This document shows positions 26,123 through 35,413 of a stretch of 35,826 nt of DNA, piece by piece. The position numbers were made by a program, and so were the translations under genes. The stretch is from the NCBI GenBank assembly GCA_944392255.1, contig CALXVY010000015.1:1-35826 (forward strand), read 5' to 3'. Source of the DNA: an uncultured Alphaproteobacteria bacterium (lineage in GTDB: Bacteria; Pseudomonadota; Alphaproteobacteria; RF32; CAG-239). The notes below the pieces were generated by a model. The model was given only the letters and a program-made list of their open reading frames with translations. It made no database searches and was not told the DNA's origin. How positions within the stretch are numbered: position 1 is the stretch's first letter; each line of letters opens with the position of its first letter.

Positions 26123-26761
26123 TTATTGCATATTTATCAAGCTTATCTCTACGCGGCGATTTTGCTCTCTGCCGGCTGCGGTTGCGTTTGAGGCTATCGG
26201 GTTTGATGAACCTAAACCTGCTGCATATACTCTGCCACTGGCAACACCACGCAGACGCAAATATGTCGCAACTGCATTGGCTCTCTCTGCGGATAATTTA
26301 TTGTTGATTGCCGCTGTGCCGGTATTATCCGTATAACCGGTAACCTGTACCTTGGTTTTATCAAACTCATTTATAACTTTGGCAACCGAATCTAACACCG
26401 GTTTAAAGTTTGATTTGATATTGGCTTTATTGGTATCAAAAGTGATATTTCCGGGCATAATCAAAACAATATTATTGCCGTTTTTGGCAACACGAACGCC
26501 TGTTCCTTCCAGTTCTTGGCGCAATTTTCTGGCTTGTAAATCCATATAACCGCCAACACCGGCTCCGGAAACCGCACCAACACCCGCACCTATCAAAGCA
26601 CCTTTTTCTCCGCCTACCAATGCGCCGATACCAGCGCCGGCAGCTGCGCCAATGCCCGTACCCCATGCCGTGTTAGATACTTTGCTCTCTCCGGTATATG
26701 GATCTATGGCACATGCACTTAAAAATGATAAAACCATCAAAATTGATAATATTTTTTTCAT
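26123..26761 (-). CDS. OmpA-family outer membrane lipoprotein (YiaD-like)
   Basis: This 212-residue protein has a lipoprotein signal (MKKILSILMVLSFLSAC, lipobox LSAC with Cys17). A glycine-zipper segment (about 33-73, WGTGIGAAAGAGIGALVGG and GAGVGAVSGAGVGGYMD) inserts into or along the membrane. The OmpA C-terminal peptidoglycan-binding domain (about 95-210) has the typical VTGYTDNTG, LSAERANAVATYL, GLGSSNPIASN and GREQNRRVEI. It would tie the outer membrane to peptidoglycan. The length and domain order match YiaD/Pal-like proteins with a glycine zipper. GGAG precedes the ATG. It is divergent from murE, and its minus-strand upstream region contains a TATAAT without a good -35 box. Confidence 0.95.
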   Translation of the reverse strand: MKKILSILMVLSFLSACAIDPYTGESKVSNTAWGTGIGAAAGAGIGALVGGEKGALIGAGVGAVSGAGVGGYMDLQARKLRQELEGTGVRVAKNGNNIVLIMPGNITFDTNKANIKSNFKPVLDSVAKVINEFDKTKVQVTGYTDNTGTAAINNKLSAERANAVATYLRLRGVASGRVYAAGLGSSNPIASNATAAGREQNRRVEISLINMQ

Positions 26762-26872
26762 TCTCTGCTCCTAAAAAATAAAAATCATTTGAATTATATT
26801 TACTTAGTTTTTATAAAGATTACAACTGTTTTAAAATGATAATGTGTGAATCTTTGTTTTTGAGGAAATTTT

Positions 26873-28312
26873 ATGAAACTGCAACAGCTTTTACAAAATA
26901 CGCAAATTGTTTGCGATAATCCAAATCTGGAAATTTTAGGGATAACTTCCGACTCAAGAGAAGTTCAAAAATGTTTTTTGTTTGCCGTTTTGGATAATGG
27001 TATAACCAACGGAGCTCAATATATTCCTCAAGCCGTTCAAAATGGCGCAACGGTTATTTTGACAAACGAATTACCTCAAAATGTTGCTGATAATGTTTTG
27101 TTTTTACTTTCTCATAACCCCAATAAAGATTTTGGAATTTTGCTCAAAAATTTTTATCATGCACAGCCTCAACATATTGCTGCCATTACCGGTACCAATG
27201 GTAAAACTTCCATTGCCGATTTTGTTCGTCAGATGATTTTTGCCCTCGGTCATAATGCCGCCAGTATGGGAACTCTGGGATTGATTAAAAATGACCAAGC
27301 CCCCCTTCCTTTTAATAATACTACTCCGGGGGCTTCGACAATTCATAAAACTTTGTATGACTTAAAACAAGAAAAGTTTGATTATGTGATTATGGAAACT
27401 TCAAGTCACGGAATTTGCCAATATCGTGTCAGCGGTGTTGATTTTAAGGTTGCCGGCTTTACTAACCTCACTCAAGACCATTTAGATTTTCATAAAACCA
27501 TGCAAAACTATTATGAAGCTAAAAAACTATTGTTTACCGAAATTATGCCCCAAGGCGGAACTGCCGTACTTAATGCCGATGTTCCTATTTTTGAAGATTT
27601 GAAAAATGCTTGCATACAAGCCAAACATAAAGTTATAAGCTATGGACATCAAGGGAAAGATATTCAAATTTTAGCCGAAGAACCTTGCGCTCATGGGCAG
27701 AACATCAAAATCAATTATTTTGGCAAACTTCATGATGTTTTCGTTCCTCTGGCCGGAGATTTTCAGGTTATGAATATTCTCTGCGCTTTGGCTATGACTG
27801 CCGCTCTTACCGGTAAAAAAGAAGAATTGCTTTCTCTCGTGCCGCATATCAAAGGCGCTAAAGGCCGTTTGCAATATATTGGGACAACCCCAAAAGGCGG
27901 CGCCGTCTACGTGGATTATGCTCATACTCCTGATGCAATTGAAAATATATTAACCGCCATGCGTCCTCATACCCAAAATAAACTCCATATTTTATTTGGA
28001 TGCGGCGGGGACCGCGATAAAACCAAACGTCAGATTATGGGGAAATTGGCGCAAGATTTGGCTGACTTTGTTTATGTGGCAGATGATAATCCGCGTACGG
28101 AAAATCCTGAGACTATCCGTCAAGAAATTATGCAAGGCTGCCCGCAGGCTCTAAACCTTGGAGATAGAGAAAAAGCCATTGCTTTTGCTATTGGAAAATT
28201 GGAACAAGGTGATATTCTGCTGGTTGCCGGTAAGGGACACGAAACCGGACAATATATCAACGGCAAAGTATTTCCTTTTAATGATCAGGAAGTGATTGAA
28301 AAATATTTATAA
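26873..28312 (+). CDS. murE: UDP-MurNAc-tripeptide ligase (meso-diaminopimelate adding)
   Basis: This 479-residue Mur ligase adds the third residue to the peptidoglycan stem peptide. The ATP loop is TGTNGKTS (106-113, Lys111). The segment ETSSHGI and the later DYAHTPDAIENIL are family motifs. The DNPR motif (405-408) marks specificity for meso-diaminopimelate rather than lysine, as expected in a Gram-negative. The C-terminal GKGHE is present. The gene lies outside any division/cell-wall cluster, which is unusual because murE normally sits between ftsI and murF. Its 3' end overlaps the end of the opposing ribonuclease J gene by 6 bases. TGAGG lies before the ATG. Confidence 0.97.
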   Translation: MKLQQLLQNTQIVCDNPNLEILGITSDSREVQKCFLFAVLDNGITNGAQYIPQAVQNGATVILTNELPQNVADNVLFLLSHNPNKDFGILLKNFYHAQPQHIAAITGTNGKTSIADFVRQMIFALGHNAASMGTLGLIKNDQAPLPFNNTTPGASTIHKTLYDLKQEKFDYVIMETSSHGICQYRVSGVDFKVAGFTNLTQDHLDFHKTMQNYYEAKKLLFTEIMPQGGTAVLNADVPIFEDLKNACIQAKHKVISYGHQGKDIQILAEEPCAHGQNIKINYFGKLHDVFVPLAGDFQVMNILCALAMTAALTGKKEELLSLVPHIKGAKGRLQYIGTTPKGGAVYVDYAHTPDAIENILTAMRPHTQNKLHILFGCGGDRDKTKRQIMGKLAQDLADFVYVADDNPRTENPETIRQEIMQGCPQALNLGDREKAIAFAIGKLEQGDILLVAGKGHETGQYINGKVFPFNDQEVIEKYL

Positions 28313-29986
28313 ATTTTCGCTTTCTGTCTTGTTCTTTTTGTAAAAATGCATATAAGTCACGGGTTTGATATCCGTGGCTTTATAGACCATTTTTCTGATT
28401 TTGGCGCGGATATATTCTTCTATCTGCGCTTCTTTATAATTGAGCTTGACCACTTCCATCGGCAAAGTTTGCTCAACATTGGACTTTATTTCTTCAGCTA
28501 ATTTTTTGAACTCCTCTTCTTCTAAAATATCAATAGAAGAAATTTGCAAATCTTCCAAATGCCAATTTTCATCAAAAAACACACTGATAAATAATGAGCA
28601 ATTATAAGCAATTCTCTTGCGATTTTTTATTAACTGTGAATTGAGCGATGTTAGTTGATTTCTATCTACACCGATAATATCGGTCGGAATCTCACCGATA
28701 TTTTCAATTTGTCCGTCTTTTAACAGCATCACATCGCCGTTTTTGGCTATGGCTACTTCTTTTACACCACACTCCAAGGCAAATCTTTTTTGGGCGCGGA
28801 TGTTGCGTTTATCTCCATGTACCGGTAAGACGATTTTGGGTTTTAACAGCTCATATAATTTTTTTATATCATCTTTGCAGGCATGTCCCGACGTATGTAC
28901 CAAATATTCTTCACTGGAAATGACTTCAACGCCTGCATCGCGCAGTTTTTCTTGCATTCTTTCAATTTTTTCTTCATTTCCGGGGATAATTTGTGAAGAA
29001 AAGATAATTGCATCTCCTTTTCCTAGAACAATATTTTTATTCTCGCCGTTCACAATTCTGGTCAAACCACTGCGATAATTGGCTTGTGAGCCGGAGCATA
29101 TATATAACATTTTATCAAGCGGAATATCCATGGCTTGCTTGGCTTCCACATAGCTTGGCAAATCTGGCAAATAGCCACATTCTTTGGCAATGTTCAGGTT
29201 TTGAATCATACTCATACCGGCAATCACCGGTGTTCTGTCTGCCGCATGCGCCGCCAAAATCAAACTCTCTAATCTGGCAATGTTGGAGGCAAAACAGGTG
29301 GCAACTAATGTATTTTTAAATTTGGGCACCAACTTAATCAATTCTTGGCGAATCACCGCTTCTGATGGACCGGATACCTCATGGTTCAGGTTTGTCGAAT
29401 CGCCAATATATAAATCTACGCCAATCTTGGAAATTTCTTCCAACCGCGGATAATTTGTTGGCATAAATGGCATTTTTTCATCATCAAAGCGCCAATCTGT
29501 GGCATGAAAAACATTACCATACTTAGTGGTTATAAATAATCCGGCACTATCGGGAAGAGAATGGGCTATCGGTACATATTCCACCGTAAAATTATCTAAT
29601 TTAACTATGTTATTATCGGTTACGGAACACAATTTAACTTCCGTATCCAATTTATATTCCGCTAAACGTCGGCTTATATGTCCTAACGTAAAATCTGCCG
29701 CATATACCGGACATTTTAATTTGGGCCAAACATGGGCAATGGCTCCAAAATGATCTTCATGAGCATGGGTGATGAAAAGAGCTTCTATATCTTCTTGATA
29801 TGGCTCTAAAAAAGAAGCATCGGCAAAGCCTAAATCTATTCCGGGAAAATCATCATTCAAAAAACCATAACCGCAATCTACAACAATGATTTTTCCATCA
29901 ACCGCATAGGCATACATATTGAAACCAACTTCTTCTGCCCCGCCTAATGAAACAAAATATAATCCTTCTTTATTAAAACAATTCAT
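28307..29986 (-). CDS. rnj: Ribonuclease J (metallo-beta-lactamase RNase)
   Basis: This 559-residue member of the beta-CASP metallo-beta-lactamase RNases acts in mRNA decay and rRNA maturation. The metal motif is HAHEDH (74-79). A further ligand lies in VPIAHSLPDSAG, and another histidine lies in the TDWRFDDE region. The beta-CASP part includes ATCFASNIARLESLI and the phosphate-side SGSQANYRSGL. The motif VHTSGHACKDDI and then LPVHGDKRNI follow, before a C-terminal domain (about 440-559). The length fits alphaproteobacterial RNase J. It is last in the row nuoL-nuoM-nuoN-birA-rnj and starts 15 bases after birA, with no strong Shine-Dalgarno sequence. Confidence 0.96.
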   Translation of the reverse strand: MNCFNKEGLYFVSLGGAEEVGFNMYAYAVDGKIIVVDCGYGFLNDDFPGIDLGFADASFLEPYQEDIEALFITHAHEDHFGAIAHVWPKLKCPVYAADFTLGHISRRLAEYKLDTEVKLCSVTDNNIVKLDNFTVEYVPIAHSLPDSAGLFITTKYGNVFHATDWRFDDEKMPFMPTNYPRLEEISKIGVDLYIGDSTNLNHEVSGPSEAVIRQELIKLVPKFKNTLVATCFASNIARLESLILAAHAADRTPVIAGMSMIQNLNIAKECGYLPDLPSYVEAKQAMDIPLDKMLYICSGSQANYRSGLTRIVNGENKNIVLGKGDAIIFSSQIIPGNEEKIERMQEKLRDAGVEVISSEEYLVHTSGHACKDDIKKLYELLKPKIVLPVHGDKRNIRAQKRFALECGVKEVAIAKNGDVMLLKDGQIENIGEIPTDIIGVDRNQLTSLNSQLIKNRKRIAYNCSLFISVFFDENWHLEDLQISSIDILEEEEFKKLAEEIKSNVEQTLPMEVVKLNYKEAQIEEYIRAKIRKMVYKATDIKPVTYMHFYKKNKTESENL

Positions 29987-30001
29987 TTTCTTTTACTTAA
30001 C

Positions 30002-30730
30002 CTACTTTTTATCTATATAAAAAATATCTCCGGCGTAAATTTTTTCAAGTCCGTTTTTTTCTTCTAACAATAATGCACCATTGGTATCTATATCTTTAAA
30101 AATGCCAATCTTTGTTTCTTTTTCTGTATGAACTTCTATTTTTTCACCCAAACCTTTGACATTTCTCAGCCATTTTTCTCTTATTGGCATAAAGCCCTGT
30201 TCTTTTAATATTTGACAGTTTTTATCATATATTTCTACATATTTTTCAAATAAGGTTAATCTATCCGTTTCATAACCTTTATCTTTGAGGCTGGTGGCCG
30301 GATATAATACTCCTGATAATTTTGGTGCGCCGCATAAATTAACGCCTATTCCTATTATTAAATATTTTCCGGCTCCTTTCTCTAATAATATGCCCGAGAT
30401 TTTATTATTTTCGACCAAAACATCATTGGGCCATTTTAATTTGATATCTATCTTGGGAAATATGGCCTGCAAACTTTCCAATAAACTCAATGACACCACA
30501 AAAACTATCTGACCTATTTGTGAAAGTTCTATTTCTTGTATAAATGACATAAACAAATTGCCATCATAGCCAATCCAACTTCGTCCTCTTCTTCCTCTTC
30601 CATTTGTCTGGCGTTGAGCGGTTACAACATATTTACCGCTTTTAATTTCTTGGCTTAAAATTAAGGCCTCGTCATTGGTACTGCCTACTTCTTCTTTTTC
30701 TAACCACTGCCACTGTCCGATTTTTTTCAT
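30002..30730 (-). CDS. birA: Biotin-[acetyl-CoA carboxylase] ligase
   Basis: This 242-residue enzyme joins biotin to the acceptor domain of acetyl-CoA carboxylase through biotinyl-AMP. The biotin/adenylate loop GRGRRGRSW (44-52) and KWPNDVLVENNKISGILLE (99-117) are clear, and the small C-terminal SH3-like domain is present (about 190-242). The N-terminal DNA-binding helix-turn-helix of the E. coli type is absent, so it is a simple ligase and not a repressor. Three bases separate it from the nuoN stop, so it is read from the nuo transcript. In many alphaproteobacteria a pantothenate kinase gene (coaX) follows birA before rnj; it is missing here. Confidence 0.95.
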   Translation of the reverse strand: MKKIGQWQWLEKEEVGSTNDEALILSQEIKSGKYVVTAQRQTNGRGRRGRSWIGYDGNLFMSFIQEIELSQIGQIVFVVSLSLLESLQAIFPKIDIKLKWPNDVLVENNKISGILLEKGAGKYLIIGIGVNLCGAPKLSGVLYPATSLKDKGYETDRLTLFEKYVEIYDKNCQILKEQGFMPIREKWLRNVKGLGEKIEVHTEKETKIGIFKDIDTNGALLLEEKNGLEKIYAGDIFYIDKK

Positions 30731-30733
30731 TTA

Positions 30734-32155
30734 CTACCTCATTATCGGCTTTAACAATAGTTCAAATTGTTCAATAAACAAAGCCGGATTTAAAATTCCT
30801 ACTAAGAAAAAGAGCATATTTATAAATAAACATATATAAATCCGTCTTTCGGTATGGTCAAAATTTTTTACTTTTGCTTCAAAAAACATAATGCGAATTA
30901 TTCTGAAAAAAGCGTTTATCATTAATAGCAATGCCACCATGGATATGATGATTTCTCCATAAGCGCCATTAATCATCAGATTATCCATAACCTGCAATTT
31001 TCCCAGAAAAATAAGCATCGGCGGAGAACCTGCCAACGAAACAATGAAAACCATCAGCAAAACAGAGATATACGGCTTTTGTGAAAACACACCTGAAATG
31101 TCTGTTAATTCTTGTAAATATTCACCATTGCTCTTGAAAGCAAAAAGAACCATATATATTCCCCATATGGTTAATAAATAGGCGGTAAAATAAACAAAAC
31201 TACTGGTAATCCCATTATTATTAAAGGGCAAAATTCCCAATAAAATAAATCCCAAAGAATATATATGGCAATAGCTAAAGAAACGGCGAATATTCTCTTC
31301 TTTTATGGCACTGATTGCACCCCATAATAATGAGAGAATCGCAACAATTTCTATAAATGGCAAATATATTTCTTTGAATTTTGAAAAAACTTCAGTCAAT
31401 AAATAAACTATAACGGCATAGGCCGAAATTGTCGGTATCAAATTGCTTAACACATGCACAGGAAGAATACTCAATCCCGATAATTCTACTCGGCAAAAAT
31501 GGAATGGCGCAATCCCCAACATAAACAATATTGGTAACAATATGCCGGCAAAAGCCATAACATCCAACATCTGAATTTTGTGTTTGGCATAATATGCGGC
31601 TATTTTACTATATTCGGCACTGCCGATTTTTTCTTGAAACCAAATGATGCTCAATACCATTATTAAAAAAAGCAAAAAGGAAAATGCCCTATAGTGTATT
31701 TCTCCCACTTTGCAATCATCATCATCATTTAGTTTTAACAAGAAATATTGTAATATCGTGGCGGCAAAATATCCTCCGACCAAAATTCTTAAATCTACTG
31801 CTGATATCATCAAATTCAAACTTAAGACAAGGCTAATGCCTAAAGCATAATATAATGCTGATGAACGGTTTTTATTCAAAAACCATTTGCATGATAAAAA
31901 GAATATTCCCAAGCTTAAAATATCTAGCAAAACTTTATACAAAGTGGTGTAAGTATCGTTTTGTAAAAGATGCGGAAGCGGAGAACGATTGTAAAAAATG
32001 ATGGTCGATAATATGGAAAATATCAATAATACTTTCACAATCGAATAAAATGTTTTAGCTGTCTTAGAACTTCTATATTGATTGACAAAGGCAATCAAAG
32101 GTAGGGCTAAGACTAAAAATATTTCCGGAGAAAACGTGATGATTTTTGCCAACAT
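30734..32155 (-). CDS. nuoN: NADH:quinone oxidoreductase subunit N, highly divergent
   Basis: This 473-residue antiporter-like membrane subunit has about 14 helices. Family hallmarks remain: PFHFCRVELSG at 217-227 in place of PFHxWTPDVYEG, NIRRFFSYCHIYSLGFIL, and SLAGSPPMLIFLGKL. By eye alignment, key charged positions are lost. The membrane glutamate of helix 5 (in LGLELMSL) falls on Phe130, the helix 7 lysine on Met212 and the helix 8 lysine on Thr242. The later Lys in FLGKL is kept. Gene order and overall length support nuoN, but proton translocation through this subunit looks doubtful. It starts 12 bases after nuoM and ends 3 bases before birA. Confidence 0.82.
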   Translation of the reverse strand: MLAKIITFSPEIFLVLALPLIAFVNQYRSSKTAKTFYSIVKVLLIFSILSTIIFYNRSPLPHLLQNDTYTTLYKVLLDILSLGIFFLSCKWFLNKNRSSALYYALGISLVLSLNLMISAVDLRILVGGYFAATILQYFLLKLNDDDDCKVGEIHYRAFSFLLFLIMVLSIIWFQEKIGSAEYSKIAAYYAKHKIQMLDVMAFAGILLPILFMLGIAPFHFCRVELSGLSILPVHVLSNLIPTISAYAVIVYLLTEVFSKFKEIYLPFIEIVAILSLLWGAISAIKEENIRRFFSYCHIYSLGFILLGILPFNNNGITSSFVYFTAYLLTIWGIYMVLFAFKSNGEYLQELTDISGVFSQKPYISVLLMVFIVSLAGSPPMLIFLGKLQVMDNLMINGAYGEIIISMVALLLMINAFFRIIRIMFFEAKVKNFDHTERRIYICLFINMLFFLVGILNPALFIEQFELLLKPIMR

Positions 32156-32167
32156 TATAATACGCTC

Positions 32168-33607
32168 CTATGCTCCGACAACAAACCATAAAGGCTTAAT
32201 AAACGACATTAATAAAATAAAGCAAATAAACAGCATAAAAATAAATACACCGCGGCTAATATCCTCTCCTTTTTCTGCCGATATGCTGCATTTTTCAGCA
32301 TCTCTTAAGCGGAATAATTCTTTTAACAAAGCCGAAGATACAATAACCAAGGCTAATAACATTATCATACCCATTTTAATATTAACGGCCAGTAAATCGG
32401 ATAAAATTAAAAAATTATTCAAAAATAATGAAGACAATGGCAAACCCACCGCGGCCAATGTCATAAACGAGTAGATGATAGAAATTTTGGGATAAGAACA
32501 GAGCAAGCCATCATCCAAAACGCCCTGCTGCATTTGCTCTTTGGCAATATAATGAGAGAATACTTCCATTGAGGCAACAATAATCAAATAACTGAAAAAT
32601 GAAAAAGCAATGTTCAATAAAATTACCTCATCTCGGGTTAAGATGCCTAGCATATACATAATATAATAAACCGTTATGTAGGAAAAAATTTTGTATTGTC
32701 TGTCTTTGTTGATTAAACCGATTAAGGCAATAAATAGCATAGTTATCACACCGATAATTTGTAATAACAAAATATAATTTCCTAAAATTGCCGGTAATGT
32801 TTTGGGCAAAAAGCGAACAAATCCATATATGCCGGTTAACGGCAAAATCATTGAAATTAAAAATATCATCGGATTTCGTATGCTCGAGTTTACAGATGCT
32901 ATCCAATAATGGAATGGCCAAATTGGTATGCGGGATAATAATGAAATAAATATTGCCGCCCATATGAAATATTCTAAACGGCTATCCAACTTCATGCTGC
33001 TTAATTGCTGAAGTTCTAACATTCCATGTTGATAGTTAAACAAAAGGACCGTTGCGACAAAAAATATGACGCTGCCAACCATGTTATAAAGTAAAAATCT
33101 GTTGATATATTCTTGTCTTTTTACATCTCCAAACATGCCCAATAGCATAAATAACGGTAAGAGCATGCCTTCAAAAAAGATATAAAATGAAAAAATATCT
33201 GCAGACACAAAGAAACCGGTTATCATGCTTAAAAACAGCAAAGACCACACCATCAATGACTTTTGATGTTCCAGATTATTTCTTACGCCGATAAAGCCTA
33301 TAATGAATGCTATATGAATGGCTAATAACAACATTAAGGATAAAACATCTACGCCAAAAACAATATCAATATTGGGATTTTGCATCCAATTATATGTTTC
33401 AACCAATTGTAAGCCGGGCTTATAAACCTCCATGAGCATAAAAATACGCAATATCATCACAATATTGGCGATAACACTAAAAACAGCCACACTAAAAACA
33501 TTGCGTGTTGAACCATCTGACGCTTCTTTGGCAAACAATGTAAATAACATGCCTAAAAACGGAATTGCGATAATTAGTGATAGAATGGAAAATGTATTTA
33601 ACATCAT
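32168..33607 (-). CDS. nuoM: NADH:quinone oxidoreductase subunit M, highly divergent
   Basis: This 479-residue antiporter-like subunit has about 14 helices. The helix 5 glutamate is kept (E146 in FFEGMLLPLFMLLG). The helix 7 lysine is replaced by Arg226 in SRIPIWPFHYW. The usual LPDAHxxAPTAGS is replaced by IASVNSSIRNPMIF. The helix 8 lysine position is Leu257, and the helix 12 glutamate of VGEF is Asn398 in LNNFLIL. It therefore keeps the fold but only part of the proton path. Its ATG overlaps the nuoL stop codon (ATGA, 33604-33607), giving translational coupling. It would sit in the inner membrane arm of complex I. Confidence 0.85.
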   Translation of the reverse strand: MMLNTFSILSLIIAIPFLGMLFTLFAKEASDGSTRNVFSVAVFSVIANIVMILRIFMLMEVYKPGLQLVETYNWMQNPNIDIVFGVDVLSLMLLLAIHIAFIIGFIGVRNNLEHQKSLMVWSLLFLSMITGFFVSADIFSFYIFFEGMLLPLFMLLGMFGDVKRQEYINRFLLYNMVGSVIFFVATVLLFNYQHGMLELQQLSSMKLDSRLEYFIWAAIFISLLSRIPIWPFHYWIASVNSSIRNPMIFLISMILPLTGIYGFVRFLPKTLPAILGNYILLLQIIGVITMLFIALIGLINKDRQYKIFSYITVYYIMYMLGILTRDEVILLNIAFSFFSYLIIVASMEVFSHYIAKEQMQQGVLDDGLLCSYPKISIIYSFMTLAAVGLPLSSLFLNNFLILSDLLAVNIKMGMIMLLALVIVSSALLKELFRLRDAEKCSISAEKGEDISRGVFIFMLFICFILLMSFIKPLWFVVGA

Positions 33608-35271
33608 TTATGTCCCATGTATGCCAATAATGCCATTAAACCAAAGCCCAGCAGAATATATAAAAAATATAGTTTTGCTGAAAAAACATTCAAATGAGAG
33701 ACACCGCGTATCAGTAAATTTGTGGCATTGCTTAACGAGTTAATAATTGTGCGTTCTATTAAGATAAAATCTACCAGCAGCCATAATATTCGTCCCAAAA
33801 TTGTTAACGGCGTGATGATTAAAAAGTCAAAAACTGTTTCAAAAACGTCACTTTCTTGAATAAACTCTTTTTGATATAAATTCTCCATTTTTTTTAACGG
33901 ATAAAACCAAAGCAACGTTATAAATAATATAACTGTGCCAGATAATTCCATATAGTAAGCATCATATTCTTTTTTTGCGAACCATATAATTAAAGCCAAA
34001 ATAGGAATAAGCATGTACCATGCCGGATTTTTTAACAAAGCCATAACACGTTCATCGGCATGACTTTCGCCAAAGAATATTTGACGATATATATGAGCAA
34101 TTACAATTGTTAATAAGAGCAAAAATCCCAAAGTCAAAACATAATTTTGAGAAGCGTAACTAATCAGTATATGATGTGCAAAGGCTAAAAACGCCAAGCT
34201 GAGAAACAGAAAACAAACTTTTAATCCACTGATAAAGTTGCCCATGCTGGAAATATATATCTCATTGGAAGAACTATACGATATAGCATATAAAATAAGA
34301 CCAAATAAGGCTCCTCCCAACAATAGAGTGTTTTCTATGGCGACAAAATCTGTTGAATAAAATAAGAATTCCACCAAACCAAAAACTAATAATATCTGCA
34401 TTAAGCCTATTGCTTTTTCTTTAATATTATCAATCAGCAAAGCATTATAAACACCAGTACATATTGTCAAAACTGTAATTATTTTCAATAATGGCAACGC
34501 ATATGGTGATATTTGTGTCAACGGATAAAATTTTTGTAAAATTAGTAATCCGGACAATGGGGTCGAGCATAATAAAAGATATGTTAAACGGTTGAATTGC
34601 AATACACTTAAATCATAAAGTTGGTTATGAAAAACAAATAAACCCATTTTGAGCCAAACGGCAATAACAAGCAATATGGATACTAAATCTCTATGTGCAC
34701 CCAATTTTGCAAATTTTGGAAGCGCAGATAGCTCTAAGCTACCAATATAGCTATATACCAAACTACAAACACTAAATAAGCTCAAATCTGCCAATAAGTT
34801 ATAAAAAGCATATTTTTTGCGGGCATCCATATCGTTTATAATACAAAAACCCAAAACCGTTATAAAGCAACTACATACCAACAATTGTAATATATTTGTG
34901 GCGCATATAACACCTATAAAAGCGCATAGATTTAAGATGATAAGACTGCAAAATCTTTGCTTTTGCGCTTCTTCGGAAGAAAAAAATGAAATAAACATTG
35001 ATAGCAAAGATATTATATATATCGGAAAGATTTGAATATAATTTTTGGCTGTTGAAGATAAATTTATCTCAACTTGAAGACTCATATATTTTAACCAATC
35101 AAAAGAAAAATACTCAACTTTGCCAGAAAAATAATGTTGGCATAAAAAAAAGAAAAGACCTGACGATAGCGCCAGAGTAAGAAAGCTCAACATTCTTCCG
35201 CTTTTGACTGATGCAAAAATACTTCCTAATGCGCCCCAAGTTGCTAAAATAAATACACTATTTGCAATCAT
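33604..35271 (-). CDS. nuoL: NADH:quinone oxidoreductase subunit L, short and highly divergent
   Basis: This 555-residue protein is shorter than typical NuoL (about 610-650). It is a polytopic membrane protein with the C-terminal amphipathic-helix region and a last anchoring helix (HLNVFSAKLYFLYILLGFGLMALLAYMG). The GWEGVG motif with the helix 5 glutamate is replaced by VCSCFITV (Cys135 at the Glu position). [26 protein letters not shown] is replaced by LFVFHNQLYDLSVLQFNRLTYLLL, although Lys208 remains at the helix 7 lysine position. Identity rests mainly on gene order before nuoM and nuoN. It follows a terminator, so nuoLMN is separated from any upstream nuo genes. Confidence 0.78.
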   Translation of the reverse strand: MIANSVFILATWGALGSIFASVKSGRMLSFLTLALSSGLFFFLCQHYFSGKVEYFSFDWLKYMSLQVEINLSSTAKNYIQIFPIYIISLLSMFISFFSSEEAQKQRFCSLIILNLCAFIGVICATNILQLLVCSCFITVLGFCIINDMDARKKYAFYNLLADLSLFSVCSLVYSYIGSLELSALPKFAKLGAHRDLVSILLVIAVWLKMGLFVFHNQLYDLSVLQFNRLTYLLLCSTPLSGLLILQKFYPLTQISPYALPLLKIITVLTICTGVYNALLIDNIKEKAIGLMQILLVFGLVEFLFYSTDFVAIENTLLLGGALFGLILYAISYSSSNEIYISSMGNFISGLKVCFLFLSLAFLAFAHHILISYASQNYVLTLGFLLLLTIVIAHIYRQIFFGESHADERVMALLKNPAWYMLIPILALIIWFAKKEYDAYYMELSGTVILFITLLWFYPLKKMENLYQKEFIQESDVFETVFDFLIITPLTILGRILWLLVDFILIERTIINSLSNATNLLIRGVSHLNVFSAKLYFLYILLGFGLMALLAYMGHK

Positions 35272-35354
35272 TTTCTTAGACCTTATAAAACAGTTTGTAG
35301 ATTATCAGAAAAAGTGCCGTTTTAAAGTATTTATTAAAGGTTATAAAGAAATTT

Positions 35355-35398
35355 AATAAAAAAGCCTCGGTTCTTTTATAAACCGAGGCTTTTTTATT
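35355..35398 (-). terminator. Strong terminator between the DUF2934-like gene and nuoL
   Basis: A perfect 18-bp inverted repeat (AATAAAAAAGCCTCGGTT and its complement) has an 8-base loop. It lies 15 bases past the stop of the gene at 35414. It means nuoL needs its own promoter, which I could not find convincingly in 35272-35354. Confidence 0.92.
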
Positions 35399-35413
35399 TA
35401 TCTGCCAAAAGAT

